Part shown: positions 17,555 to 26,654 of the stretch, one piece after another
How the letters are laid out: each line of letters opens with the position of its first letter
How positions within the stretch are numbered: the stretch's first letter is position 1
DNA from: JAAYPI01 sp036734385
GTDB taxonomy: Bacteria > Bacteroidota > Bacteroidia > Bacteroidales > Paludibacteraceae
Assembly (NCBI GenBank): GCA_036734385.1
Contig: DAIMYQ010000006.1
Span: 7,339-71,338, forward strand
DNA: 64,000 nt
Direction of reading: 5' to 3'
Made by a program: the position numbers and the translations under genes
Notes under the pieces: model-generated
Database searches by the model: none
The model's input: the letters and a program-made list of their open reading frames with translations, nothing else
What the model was told of the DNA's origin: nothing

Positions 17555-18682
17555 GTGGCAGGCATATACATTCATATTCCTTTTTGTCAAAAACGCTGTT
17601 CTTATTGCGACTTTTATTCGCAGACAAACCTCTCTTTGAAAAAAGAATACGTCAGTGCCCTTTGTAAAGAAATAAAGTTACGCAAAAATTATCTAGAACA
17701 AGCGACTATTTTCACCCTTTATTTTGGAGGTGGAACTCCTAGTTTGCTCGATAAAGACGATTTTTGCGAAATTTTTGCTTGCTTGAATTCCCATTTCGAT
17801 CTCAGCTATTTGCATGAAGTAACTTTAGAAGCCAATCCTGACGACCTGAATCAAAGTTTTTTCGATACCCTAAACCAATTTCCTTTTAATAGACTAAGTA
17901 TTGGCATACAGTCGTTTGACAATGGCGATTTAAAATTGATGAACAGACGACATTCTGCCGAAAAAGCAATGGAAGCCATTTATTTGGCAAAAGAAAACGG
18001 TTTTCATAATATTAGCATTGACCTGATATATGGACTACCAAACCAAACATTGGAAAAATGGCAAAAGAATTTGGAACAAGCTCTTTCACTTGATATTCAA
18101 CACATTTCTGCCTACCACCTAACCTACGAAGAAGGGACGATTTTGGACAGCCTTTTGCGACAGAAAAAAATTCAGGAAGTGAAAGAAGAAGACAGCTTAG
18201 CAATGTTTGAAATGTTGATGGCCTTATTAACAAAATCAGGATTTGAACACTATGAAATTTCCAACTTTGCAAAAAAGAATTTTTATTCGCAACATAATTC
18301 ATCCTATTGGTCTGGCGAAAAATACCTTGGACTGGGAGCTTCTGCACACTCGTTTGATGAAAAAACTCGTCAATGGAACATCTCCTCTATAGAAAAATAT
18401 AACCAAGCTGTCAGCCACTCGTTACCCTTCTATGAAATGGAAACACTTTCCGAGAAAGAAAAATATAACGAATTCATAATTACTTCGTTACGTACAAAAA
18501 AAGGTATAGATTTGACCTTGTTGGAAAAAAAATTCGGCAAAGAGATGCTTAATTATTGTATACAAAATTGTCAAACTCATATCAATAACAACCGACTTTG
18601 TTTAAAACATAATTTTGTAACTCTAACTCAAACGGGTATTTTTGTGTCCGATAAATTAATAGAAGATTTAATTTGTATATAA
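17555..18682 (+). CDS. hemW: HemW, radical-SAM heme chaperone (coproporphyrinogen oxidase-like)
   Basis: A 375-residue radical SAM protein. The cluster motif is CQKRCSYCDFYSQT (CxxxCxxC, residues 10-17), followed by FGGGTPSLL and EANPDDL. The overall length and C-terminal HemN-type domain (EHYEISNFAKK, HNSSYWSGEKYLGLGASAHSF) match HemW, which passes heme to respiratory enzymes, better than true HemN, which has additional N-terminal sequence. The start is a GTG at 17555 (VAGIYIHIPFC). The next gene begins 6 bp downstream. Confidence 0.92.
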   Translation: MAGIYIHIPFCQKRCSYCDFYSQTNLSLKKEYVSALCKEIKLRKNYLEQATIFTLYFGGGTPSLLDKDDFCEIFACLNSHFDLSYLHEVTLEANPDDLNQSFFDTLNQFPFNRLSIGIQSFDNGDLKLMNRRHSAEKAMEAIYLAKENGFHNISIDLIYGLPNQTLEKWQKNLEQALSLDIQHISAYHLTYEEGTILDSLLRQKKIQEVKEEDSLAMFEMLMALLTKSGFEHYEISNFAKKNFYSQHNSSYWSGEKYLGLGASAHSFDEKTRQWNISSIEKYNQAVSHSLPFYEMETLSEKEKYNEFIITSLRTKKGIDLTLLEKKFGKEMLNYCIQNCQTHINNNRLCLKHNFVTLTQTGIFVSDKLIEDLICI

Positions 18683-18688
18683 AGTTAT

Positions 18689-19066
18689 ATGAAAACGCTG
18701 TCTGTAATAAAATATTATTGGAAAACAACTCTTGTTTTGTTTGTTATTACATACCTGTCTCTAATGAAACCTATTGGTGGATTGCCTGTTTCTAATATTC
18801 CTTTCTTTGACAAATGGGTACATCTATTTATGTATTTTGGACTAAGCATTATAATGTTAATTGATTGGTTTGCCAGCAAAAAAAATAAAAACCTAAAAGT
18901 TTTTATTTTTGTATTTCTTTTTTGTGCCTTTTATGGGGGCTTATTAGAACTACTACAACAATATTTTCCACCTCGTACAACTAGCTTTGCTGATTTTATT
19001 ACAAATGTAATAGGTTGTTCCATTGGCGTTTGCATTGGCTATTTTGCTAAAAAAGAAAAAAAATGA
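18689..19066 (+). CDS. VanZ-like small membrane protein
   Basis: A 125-residue protein with four hydrophobic segments and the VanZ signature: DKWVHLFMYFGLS near the first loop, LLELLQQYFPPRTTSFADFITNVIG at the second, where the Glu and the SxxDxxxNxxG pattern are conserved. VanZ confers low teicoplanin resistance in enterococci, but this short stand-alone form is widespread and its role is unknown. The last 4 bp overlap dprA. Confidence 0.8.
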   Translation: MKTLSVIKYYWKTTLVLFVITYLSLMKPIGGLPVSNIPFFDKWVHLFMYFGLSIIMLIDWFASKKNKNLKVFIFVFLFCAFYGGLLELLQQYFPPRTTSFADFITNVIGCSIGVCIGYFAKKEKK

Positions 19067-20175
19067 ACAATCCGAATTTAGTATATCAAATAGCCCTTAC
19101 GCTAATAAAAGGGATTGGTTGCCAAACTGCTAAAAACTTATTGGCGTATGTTGGAGATGTAGAAGAAATTTTCAAACGAAACAAACAAACTTTTCTAAAA
19201 ATACCCAACATAGGAAATATTCTGAGCAATAATATTATAGAACAACGACATGTTGCTTTGCAACGTGCTGAAAAAGAAATAGCTTTCATCGAAAAACATA
19301 AAATAATACCACTATTTTTTACGGACAAAAATTTTCCACAACGATTAAAGGAATATGATGATTCCCCTGTTCTTCTTTACTACAAAGGAAATGCCGAACT
19401 GAATCAACGTCGATTTCTATCTATTGTGGGCACACGCAATGCTACCGAATATGGCAAATCCTTATGTTCTAAAATAATAGAAGATCTTGCTATCAATCAA
19501 CCTGACTTGACTATAATAAGCGGTTTGGCGTATGGAATTGATGTGGCTGCTCACAAAGCTTCCTTGCAATATAATGTGCCCAATATCGGTGTTTTAGGTC
19601 ATGGATTAGACAAAATTTATCCTGCAGGTCATGCTTCTATAGCAAAAAAAATGATAGAAAATGGTGGACTGCTCACAGAATTTATTAGTGAAACAAATCC
19701 GGATAGGCAAAATTTTGTGATGAGAAATAGAATCATTGCAGGAATGGCAGATGCAGTATTGGTTGTAGAAAGTGCATCAAAAGGAGGAGCATTAATAACT
19801 GCTGAAATAGCTAATTCCTACAATAAAGATGTATTTGCTTTTCCAGGACGTACAAACGATGAATGGTCTGCCGGTTGCAATAAACTTATCAAACAGCACA
19901 AAGCAGCTTTAATCGAAAATGCAAATGACTTGGAATACATGATGGGTTGGAAACAAGAAACTAAAAAAATTTCCATACAAAAAGAATTATTTATAGAACT
20001 AACTGAAGAAGAGCAAATTATATATGATATATTACAAAAAGAAAAAAATATTCATATCGATTTGTTGGCAATGAAAGCAAATAAAAATATTAATAAAATA
20101 TCACCATTACTACTTTCTATGGAATTTAAAGGTATCATTAAATGTATACCTGGAAATATATACGGATTGCTATAA
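19063..20175 (+). CDS. dprA: DNA-processing protein DprA
   Basis: A 370-residue protein that loads RecA on incoming single-stranded DNA during transformation. Order: N-terminal helix-hairpin-helix region (IKGIGCQTAKNLL, IPNIGNILSNNI), a Rossmann-like core with IVGTRNATEYG, SGLAYGIDVAAHKASL, GHGLDKIYPAGH and NRIIAGMADAVLVVES, and a C-terminal winged-helix (about 310-370). It overlaps the VanZ-like gene by 4 bp and is closed by the repeat hairpin at 20186. Confidence 0.95.
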   Translation: MNNPNLVYQIALTLIKGIGCQTAKNLLAYVGDVEEIFKRNKQTFLKIPNIGNILSNNIIEQRHVALQRAEKEIAFIEKHKIIPLFFTDKNFPQRLKEYDDSPVLLYYKGNAELNQRRFLSIVGTRNATEYGKSLCSKIIEDLAINQPDLTIISGLAYGIDVAAHKASLQYNVPNIGVLGHGLDKIYPAGHASIAKKMIENGGLLTEFISETNPDRQNFVMRNRIIAGMADAVLVVESASKGGALITAEIANSYNKDVFAFPGRTNDEWSAGCNKLIKQHKAALIENANDLEYMMGWKQETKKISIQKELFIELTEEEQIIYDILQKEKNIHIDLLAMKANKNINKISPLLLSMEFKGIIKCIPGNIYGLL

Positions 20176-20179
20176 AAAA

Positions 20180-20241
20180 ACAAAAGGTAGTCTCGCCTGA
20201 CTACCTATTTGCTAACCTTAAAATTCAAATACTATGAAAAA
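20180..20241 (+). repeat. interspersed repeat, copy C (inverted), with hairpin
   Basis: The first 62 bases match the reverse complement of the tandem copies, including the stem-loop GGTAGTC-TCGCCT-GACTACC (20186-20205) and TATTTGCTAACCTTAAAA. It starts 5 bp after the dprA stop, so the hairpin could act as its terminator, although the following bases are not T-rich. After 20241 the sequence diverges from copies A and B. Confidence 0.75.
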
Positions 20242-20772
20242 TCTGATGCAAAGATATGGAGGTAAATTACCTTTGCTTCATAAACATTTGAAAAACAACT
20301 GTTTTTTCTCCGCAAACGTCATCGCAAACGCTTGCATTAGCATATTATCAGATATTGTTTATAAATTGTTTATAAACGCTGAACAAAAAATTATAAATAA
20401 ATTTGAATTTTTGAAAGATACATTTTTATATATTTTAAATTTAAATGACAATAAAAAGATATCTATTTTTTTGACTTATTTAATGAACAATACAATGAGT
20501 AATTTTTACTCTTTTCCTAAAAAAAGTTTCTTACATTTGCAATTATAAACAAGTTGTTAATAACTATCTTAATTTGCAATAAATAAGAATATTAACTTAT
20601 TCATAACCTGTTATTAAATTTGTTTAATTTACTGTTTTTAATAAAAACAATCGTTTTATTTAAAATTTTTCAACATAACTAACATCCTATATATTATCAT
20701 CATTTTATTTAAAACTTACTTAATATATAAAGATAAAAGAATAAGAAGTGTTGAAAACCTAAAAATACAAAA
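20242..20772. other. AT-rich region between repeat copy C and nadA
   Basis: About 530 bp. The first part has CGCAAACGTCATCGCAAACG (20320-20339), two CGCAAACG words in tandem. The rest is very AT-rich. A 104-residue open frame from 20234 begins inside the repeat and looks incidental. No clear promoter box was found before nadA. Confidence 0.35.
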
Positions 20773-21696
20773 ATGAATTTAGTAGAAGAAATACAAAAAT
20801 TAAAAAAGGAAAAGAATGCAGTGATAATGGCTCACTTCTATCAAAGAAGTGAAATACAGGATATAGCTGACTATGTAGGTGATAGTTTGGCTTTGGCTCA
20901 GTGGGCTGCTTCAACCAATGCAAATATTATAGTGTTATGTGGTGTAAATTTTATGGGAGAAACGGCTAAAATTCTTTCTCCTGATAAAAAAGTACTTATA
21001 CCTGATATGGAAGCAGGGTGTTCTTTAGCAGATAGTTGTAAGGCTGTTGATTTTGCCGATTTTATCAAAAAACATCCAAATCATACAGTTATTTCTTATG
21101 TTAATACAACAGCAGAAGTAAAAGCACTTTCTGATATAGTAGTTACTTCTACTAATGCAAAAAAAATAGTAGATAGTTTTGATAAAGATGCAAAAATTAT
21201 TTTTGGTCCTGATAAAAATTTAGGGAATTACATAAATAGTGTTACAGGTAGAAATATGGTTTTATGGGATGGAGCTTGTCATATACATGAACAGTTTTCT
21301 TTAGAAAAAATATTGGATTTGAAGAAAAAGCATCCTGATGCCCTAATTTTAGCTCATCCCGAGTGTAAGAAGGTAATCCTCACAATTGCAGATTTCGTTG
21401 GCTCTACGGCAGCTATTTTGGCTTTTACGGGCAAATCTGATTGTAAGCAGTTCATTGTTGCTACAGAAAGTGGTATATTACATAAAATGAAACAACAAAA
21501 TCCTGAAAAACTGTTTATTCCCGCTCCGCCAAATGATAGTACATGTGCCTGTAACGAGTGCAATTTTATGAGGTTAAATACGCTGGAAAAATTATATAAT
21601 TGCTTAAAAAATGAAATGCCTGAAATTATTATAGATGAAGAATTGCAAAAAAAAGCAGTAAAACCTATTTTGAAAATGCTTGAAATGAGTAAATAA
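20773..21696 (+). CDS. nadA: quinolinate synthase NadA
   Basis: A 307-residue 4Fe-4S enzyme that condenses iminoaspartate with dihydroxyacetone phosphate in de novo NAD synthesis. The cluster cysteines fall in VLCGVNFM, the DGACHIHEQF segment and CACNECNFM. MAHFYQ and GDSLALA near the N-terminus and the PDKNLGNY motif are also typical. Length fits the short NadA class. nadB and nadC are not adjacent here. A terminator hairpin follows immediately. Confidence 0.96.
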   Translation: MNLVEEIQKLKKEKNAVIMAHFYQRSEIQDIADYVGDSLALAQWAASTNANIIVLCGVNFMGETAKILSPDKKVLIPDMEAGCSLADSCKAVDFADFIKKHPNHTVISYVNTTAEVKALSDIVVTSTNAKKIVDSFDKDAKIIFGPDKNLGNYINSVTGRNMVLWDGACHIHEQFSLEKILDLKKKHPDALILAHPECKKVILTIADFVGSTAAILAFTGKSDCKQFIVATESGILHKMKQQNPEKLFIPAPPNDSTCACNECNFMRLNTLEKLYNCLKNEMPEIIIDEELQKKAVKPILKMLEMSK

Positions 21697-21697
21697 A

Positions 21698-21727
21698 ATG
21701 AGTAATAATAGTATTACTCATTTTTAT
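21698..21727. terminator. bidirectional terminator between nadA and deoC
   Basis: Perfect 10-bp arms ATGAGTAATA (21698-21707) and TATTACTCAT (21712-21721), 4-base loop, T-run to the right and a T-rich complement to the left. It separates convergent genes. Confidence 0.85.
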
Positions 21728-21747
21728 ATTAATGTTACTTTAATTTC

Positions 21748-22626
21748 TCAAAAATACTTGACTTCTTTTTTATAAATATCAGTAAGTAAATTGTTTGCAA
21801 GTCTACTAGCTCCTAAACGAAATAAAGAACTATTTAACCATTCTTCTCCCAATATTTCTTTTACGATGCAATAATATTTTACAGCATCTTCTGTAGTTGA
21901 AATTCCTCCGGCCGCTTTAAAACCCACTTTTTTCCCTGTATTTTTATAATATTCCCTGATTGCTTCGCACATCACATATGCTGCTTCGGGTGTTGCGGCT
22001 GGATTTGTTTTTCCTGTAGAAGTTTTAATAAAATCAGCACCTGCTTCCATACACAAAAGGGAAGCTTTTTTGATGTTCTTTGCTGTTGCAAGAGCTCCTG
22101 TTTCCAAAATAACTTTCAAGTGGGAATTTCTGCATGATGATTTTATTTCTTCTATTTCTTCAAAAGTTTCATCATAATTTTCTGATAAAAATTTGCCGAC
22201 TGATAACACAATATCAATTTCGGAAGCTCCTTGCGATACAGCTAACGCTGTTTCAGCAATTTTGATTTCTATAAATGTTTGAGAGGATGGAAAACCTGCC
22301 GCAACTGCTGCTATTTCGATGTCTTCAATGAGTGTATTTTTTACTGTTTCCACAAAACAAGGGTAAACACAAATAGCGGCTACGTTTTCCATTTCCGGAA
22401 AATTTTCACTTAATTGATTTACTTTTTCTGTAAAAGTAATGATTTGTTTTTCATTGTCAGTAGTACCTAAAGAAGTAAGATCAATCAATGAAAAAAGCTT
22501 TTTATAGACATTAATATTGTTATTTACTTTATAATTATCAGCAATAATTTTAGAAACATTTTCCGTTACTTTTTCATCAGAAAGATTGCAATTATAGGCA
22601 GAAAAAAGAGCGTCAAAATTTTTCAT
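21748..22626 (-). CDS. deoC: deoxyribose-phosphate aldolase DeoC
   Basis: A 292-residue class I aldolase that splits 2-deoxyribose 5-phosphate into glyceraldehyde 3-phosphate and acetaldehyde. The Schiff-base Lys is in ADFIKTSTGK and the second conserved Lys in GFKAAGGI; the ICVYPCFV and SEIDIVLSVG strands fit the family. The start is taken at 22626 (MKNFDALFS), 22 bp after dtd; the longer reading from 22671 would overlap dtd. It can channel deoxyribose from DNA breakdown, which is notable beside two secreted nucleases. Confidence 0.93.
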   Translation of the reverse strand: MKNFDALFSAYNCNLSDEKVTENVSKIIADNYKVNNNINVYKKLFSLIDLTSLGTTDNEKQIITFTEKVNQLSENFPEMENVAAICVYPCFVETVKNTLIEDIEIAAVAAGFPSSQTFIEIKIAETALAVSQGASEIDIVLSVGKFLSENYDETFEEIEEIKSSCRNSHLKVILETGALATAKNIKKASLLCMEAGADFIKTSTGKTNPAATPEAAYVMCEAIREYYKNTGKKVGFKAAGGISTTEDAVKYYCIVKEILGEEWLNSSLFRLGASRLANNLLTDIYKKEVKYF

Positions 22627-22648
22627 AATAAGTTTGTAGTATAGTTGT

Positions 22649-23101
22649 TTATTCTTTGTTATTCGTGTCAATCCAAACAGTCACAGGTCCATCGTTGAGA
22701 AGAGAAACTTGCATATCAGCTCCAAATTTACCGGTTTTTACCTCTTTGTTCATCAGAATGCCAAGTTTTTGACAAAATTTTTCATACATAGGAACAGCAA
22801 AATCGTGTTTGGATGCCTTTATAAATGACGGACGATTTCCTTTTTTTGTTTGGGCAAAAAGGGTAAACTGGCTCACTACCAAAATATTACCATTGTTATC
22901 CATCAATGATTTGTTCATGAGTCCGTTTTCGTCATTGAAAATACGCATATTAATTATTTTGTGACATAACCAATCTATATCTTCTTCTGTATCTGAATCT
23001 TCAATTCCCAGTAAAACCAATAATCCTTTTTCTATTTCTGAAAAAAGTTTATTGTCAATACTGACGGAACAATGTCTGACTCTTTGTATGACAACCCTCA
23101 T
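22649..23101 (-). CDS. dtd: D-aminoacyl-tRNA deacylase Dtd
   Basis: A 150-residue enzyme that removes D-amino acids (and glycine) mischarged on tRNA. It shows the two family motifs, SQFTLFA in the middle and the Gly-cisPro motif in NDGPVTVWIDT at the C-terminus. Full length. It is first in a short operon with deoC and has its own promoter. Confidence 0.95.
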   Translation of the reverse strand: MRVVIQRVRHCSVSIDNKLFSEIEKGLLVLLGIEDSDTEEDIDWLCHKIINMRIFNDENGLMNKSLMDNNGNILVVSQFTLFAQTKKGNRPSFIKASKHDFAVPMYEKFCQKLGILMNKEVKTGKFGADMQVSLLNDGPVTVWIDTNNKE

Positions 23102-23123
23102 TGTATTCGTTTTTTGCTAAAAA

Positions 23124-23154
23124 CAAAATTAGCTTTTTTATTTTCTTTTCTCAA
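23124..23154 (-). promoter_or_regulatory. promoter of dtd-deoC
   Basis: Minus strand: TTG (23154-23152), 20-bp spacer, TAATTTTG (23131-23124), 23 bp from the dtd ATG. Both elements are at consensus spacing. Confidence 0.65.
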
Positions 23155-23267
23155 AATAAAATGATGGAAATGATACTTTTTTCCTTTTTTGTAAAAAGAC
23201 AGTTTATTTTTTATAAATTTGCTCATCACAGTTTTGCTCATTTATGAAAGAATAAATTTTATAAAGC

Positions 23268-24320
23268 ATGATAAAAAAACATTTACTCTTATATTTTTTC
23301 CTGTTACCTTTTTTTGTTTTTGCCGAAATTCCTTCCGGTTATTATGATAGTGCTTATGGCAAAACAACCGGTACTTTAAGAACAGCTTTATATAACATTA
23401 TAAAAGATCATACGGTGGTTTCTTATGATTATTTGTACACCGTATATGAAACAAGTGATGTAACTTCCTCCGGTTACGTTTGGGATATGTACTCTAACTG
23501 TGTATGGACACCTGGTGAAAAAAAATGCGGAGATTATTCAAATGTTTGTGATTGTTACAACAGAGAACACAGCGTTCCGCAAAGTTGGTTTGATAAAGCT
23601 TCTCCTATGAAAAGTGATGCTTTTCATATTTATCCTACAGATGGAAAAGTAAATGGTCAGCGGAGTAATTATCCCTTTGGAGAATGTACGGGAACTACTC
23701 TTACAAATGGTAAGGGTGAATTAGGTACTTCTACTTTTTCGGGATATACCGGTACTGTTTTTGAACCGGCAGATGAATATAAGGGCGATTTTGCTCGTTC
23801 TTATTTTTACATGACGACCCGTTATGCTGATGTTTGTACAACTTGGAGTAACGGTGCAGCAGTTGTATTTAGCTCTAAAAATTTAGGCTTTACCGATTAT
23901 GCAGTTTCTCTGTTTTTAAAATGGCATCGTCAAGACCCTGTTTCTGCCAAAGAAATAACAAGAAACGATGCTGTCTATGCTTACCAAAAAAATAGAAATC
24001 CATTTATTGATTATCCGGAATTGGCAGAATATATTTGGGGAAATAAAGCCGGTCAAAGTTGGAGCACCTCTGCTATTGATGAAGAAAACGCTTTTGTTTT
24101 TTCTATTTATCCTAACCCTTGTTCGGAAAAGGTATTTGTTCATTGTTCAGAAACAGAAAATGTTCAGTTTTTGTTGTACAATTTAGAACAGAGACTTGTA
24201 AGATACGGCATGGTTGAAGACGATTATTCTATTGATGTAAAAGGTCTTTTTCCGGGAATTTATGTTTTGGATTTATTTGTAGATGGTAGTTCTTACAAAA
24301 CAAAACTTGTTGTTAAGTGA
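23268..24320 (+). CDS. secreted endonuclease I-family nuclease with T9SS sorting domain
   Basis: A 350-residue exported nuclease. Signal peptide 1-19 (ends FVFAE). The endonuclease I (His-Me/beta-beta-alpha-Me) core has YNREHSVPQSWF with His101, then DAFHIYPTDGKVNGQRSNYPFGE supplying the metal-ligand Asn. Four Cys around 78-96 could form disulfides. A T9SS type-A domain occupies the last 75 residues (FSIYPNPCSEKVFV to TKLVVK). It probably degrades extracellular DNA or RNA. A paralog follows 70 bp downstream. Both genes run opposite to dtd and uvrC. Confidence 0.9.
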   Translation: MIKKHLLLYFFLLPFFVFAEIPSGYYDSAYGKTTGTLRTALYNIIKDHTVVSYDYLYTVYETSDVTSSGYVWDMYSNCVWTPGEKKCGDYSNVCDCYNREHSVPQSWFDKASPMKSDAFHIYPTDGKVNGQRSNYPFGECTGTTLTNGKGELGTSTFSGYTGTVFEPADEYKGDFARSYFYMTTRYADVCTTWSNGAAVVFSSKNLGFTDYAVSLFLKWHRQDPVSAKEITRNDAVYAYQKNRNPFIDYPELAEYIWGNKAGQSWSTSAIDEENAFVFSIYPNPCSEKVFVHCSETENVQFLLYNLEQRLVRYGMVEDDYSIDVKGLFPGIYVLDLFVDGSSYKTKLVVK

Positions 24321-24390
24321 TTCTTGGCATTTGCTAGACCATTGATATACAAAGATCAATTAGTTTTAATGGAACCAAATACTAACAAAA

Positions 24391-26490
24391 ATGAATAAAG
24401 TTAAACTTTTTTTTGTGTTTTTTCTTTTGGTATCCACTGAATGTATAGCCCAATTAAATCCGTCGTATTATCTTTCGGTAGAAGGTTTGAAACAAGCAAA
24501 TCTTAAAACGGCATTAAGCAGAAGGATTGTGAAGCACACTGTTCTTTCTTATGATAGCTTGTGGGTTTATTTTCGTTCCACAGATTCTCTTCCCGACAAT
24601 AGAATTTGGGATATGTACTCTGATAACGAATATTATTTTTCCGATTATTCTTCTCTCGAAAAGGAACATAGTTTTCCTAAAAGCTGGTGGGGAGGTTCTT
24701 CTTACTATGCTTCTTACTCCGATTTACACCATTTGAATCCCAGTGATAAGGATGCTAATCGAGCTAAAAGTAATTATCCTTTGGGTGTGGTTGATGCAAG
24801 TCCTACATTTGATAATGGGGTCAGCAAGGTGGGGAATTCCGTAACGACAGGTTATACCGGTATTGTTTTTGAACCGGCTGATGAATACAAAGGTGATTTT
24901 GCTCGTGCATATTTTTACGTTGTTACTTGTTACCAAGACCTCGCCTCAAATTGGGTTTCTCCTATGTTGGAGAATAATACTTATCCCGTTTTTACGAATT
25001 GGGCTATTAATATGTTGTTAAATTGGAGCACCAATGACCCGGTTTCAGAAAGAGAAATCAACAGAAATAACGCTGTGGCTAAGTTGCAAAATTGTCGAAA
25101 TCCATTTATTGATTATCCCGATTTGGCAAATTACATTTGGGGAGATAAACAGGATGTTGCATTTTATACCGAATCGGAAATAACAGATCCTATTATCTTT
25201 TCTCCTTGGGCAAATGATACTGTTTTTTTTGATAATATTTTTGAAAGTGATTCTTGCTCACAAACGCTTTACGTCCGTGGAGGAAATTTAACGGGGGACC
25301 TTACTGTGACCATTAGCAATGATGAAAATGGCTATTTTTCTACTGCCGGACAGACGGTTATCACACAGGCTAATGCACAGTTAGATGGGGCTTTTCCCCT
25401 TATCATTAAATATAAACCGACCGCTGTAGGAGAAGACCAGGCGACACTTACTATTTCGGGTGGGGGAGCAACTTCTGTTGTGGTTATTTTAAAAGGAAAT
25501 AGTTTGAGTAAAGCAGTGGAAAAACCGGTTTTAGCCAATGCTACTAATGTGGGAACAAATTCGGCAACCCTTTCATGGGCACCGATTTACAAGGCTGATA
25601 ATTATTACTTAGATGTTTATAAAAAAGGCGAAATGACTAATGCAGTTGTGCTAAGTGAAGACTTTTCAGGTTTTACTGCTACTAGTTATACTTCCAGTGC
25701 ACAAGGAGCACATTCCTCCGATATTTCGGACAGTTTGGATTATTTTATGCAGTCCAAAGAGTGGTCGGGCGAAAAAATTTATCAAGCCAATCAAATAGCC
25801 AAATTAGGTACAAGTTCTGCAAAAGGCTATTTACAAACACCGGCCTTAGATTTATCCTTCAATAATGGCAATTACGTTGTTTCGTTTGATGCCAAGATTT
25901 GGACATATACAACTGAGGCAACCTCTATTTTGTTACTCTGCAATGATGTTCAACAAAAAGAGATAACGCTTACTACTGAAATGCTAAATTATTCTTACGA
26001 TATAGCAAATGGTTTAGATTCCGCCGTAATCAAGTTTAGTGCCAAAAACGCAACTAAGAATCGTTACTTTTTGGACAACATTAGTATTCAACAGCAACAG
26101 CCTAAGAAAATATATTTTTACGAAAATTACAATGTAGGTAACGCTATTGTTTTTGACTTGGAGAATTTGGAATCGGGTGTTGAATATTTTTGTGTAGTTA
26201 GAGGAAACAAAGGAGGCGATATTTCTGCCAATTCAAATATTATTTCATTTATGACTTCGCCAAATTCCATAAATGAGTATACTGAAGATTCCTTTTTAGT
26301 TTCTGTTTCAAAATTCGGAATTGAAATTCAAAATAAAACAGAAAAAAATGTTCCGGTTAAAATTTTCAATACGTTGGGACAAGAAATAAAAAGCACCATT
26401 CTTGATTCAGGGAAAAATTTCATTTCCTTACCACAAGGTTTTTATTTCATAAAAATAGGTGAGTATAGAATTGAAAAAATTTCGTTGTAG
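24391..26490 (+). CDS. large secreted endonuclease I-family protein with accessory beta domains and T9SS domain
   Basis: A 699-residue paralog of the upstream nuclease. Signal peptide (ends CIAQ). Nuclease core (about 20-265) with EKEHSFPKSWW and DLHHLNPSDKDANRAKSNYPLG. Then an immunoglobulin-like beta domain (about 275-370), a fibronectin III-like strand pattern (ATNVGTNSATLSWAPIYKADNYYL), a jelly-roll-like anchor domain (about 425-575), another short beta domain and a T9SS end (SVSKFGIEIQNK to RIEKISL). Accessory modules suggest binding to a surface or matrix. The active-site His and Asn are kept. Confidence 0.85.
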   Translation: MNKVKLFFVFFLLVSTECIAQLNPSYYLSVEGLKQANLKTALSRRIVKHTVLSYDSLWVYFRSTDSLPDNRIWDMYSDNEYYFSDYSSLEKEHSFPKSWWGGSSYYASYSDLHHLNPSDKDANRAKSNYPLGVVDASPTFDNGVSKVGNSVTTGYTGIVFEPADEYKGDFARAYFYVVTCYQDLASNWVSPMLENNTYPVFTNWAINMLLNWSTNDPVSEREINRNNAVAKLQNCRNPFIDYPDLANYIWGDKQDVAFYTESEITDPIIFSPWANDTVFFDNIFESDSCSQTLYVRGGNLTGDLTVTISNDENGYFSTAGQTVITQANAQLDGAFPLIIKYKPTAVGEDQATLTISGGGATSVVVILKGNSLSKAVEKPVLANATNVGTNSATLSWAPIYKADNYYLDVYKKGEMTNAVVLSEDFSGFTATSYTSSAQGAHSSDISDSLDYFMQSKEWSGEKIYQANQIAKLGTSSAKGYLQTPALDLSFNNGNYVVSFDAKIWTYTTEATSILLLCNDVQQKEITLTTEMLNYSYDIANGLDSAVIKFSAKNATKNRYFLDNISIQQQQPKKIYFYENYNVGNAIVFDLENLESGVEYFCVVRGNKGGDISANSNIISFMTSPNSINEYTEDSFLVSVSKFGIEIQNKTEKNVPVKIFNTLGQEIKSTILDSGKNFISLPQGFYFIKIGEYRIEKISL

Positions 26491-26654
26491 TTTTTTAAGC
26501 CTTTTAGAACCAAAAATTTCCGTAAAGAAGTCCGAAAACCAAAAAATATTCAATTCTCATGTGCCTAAAATCATGGTAAAATATTGATAAACAATTAGAT
26601 GCGGCAATTTTTGAGGGATTAAATTTTTACTGAAATAATTTAAAATAGCTCTTT

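Noticed and set aside
20234..20548. 104-residue open frame after dprA
   Set aside because: It begins inside repeat copy C, has no recognisable domain and runs through AT-rich sequence with Lys/Asn/Phe bias expected by chance.
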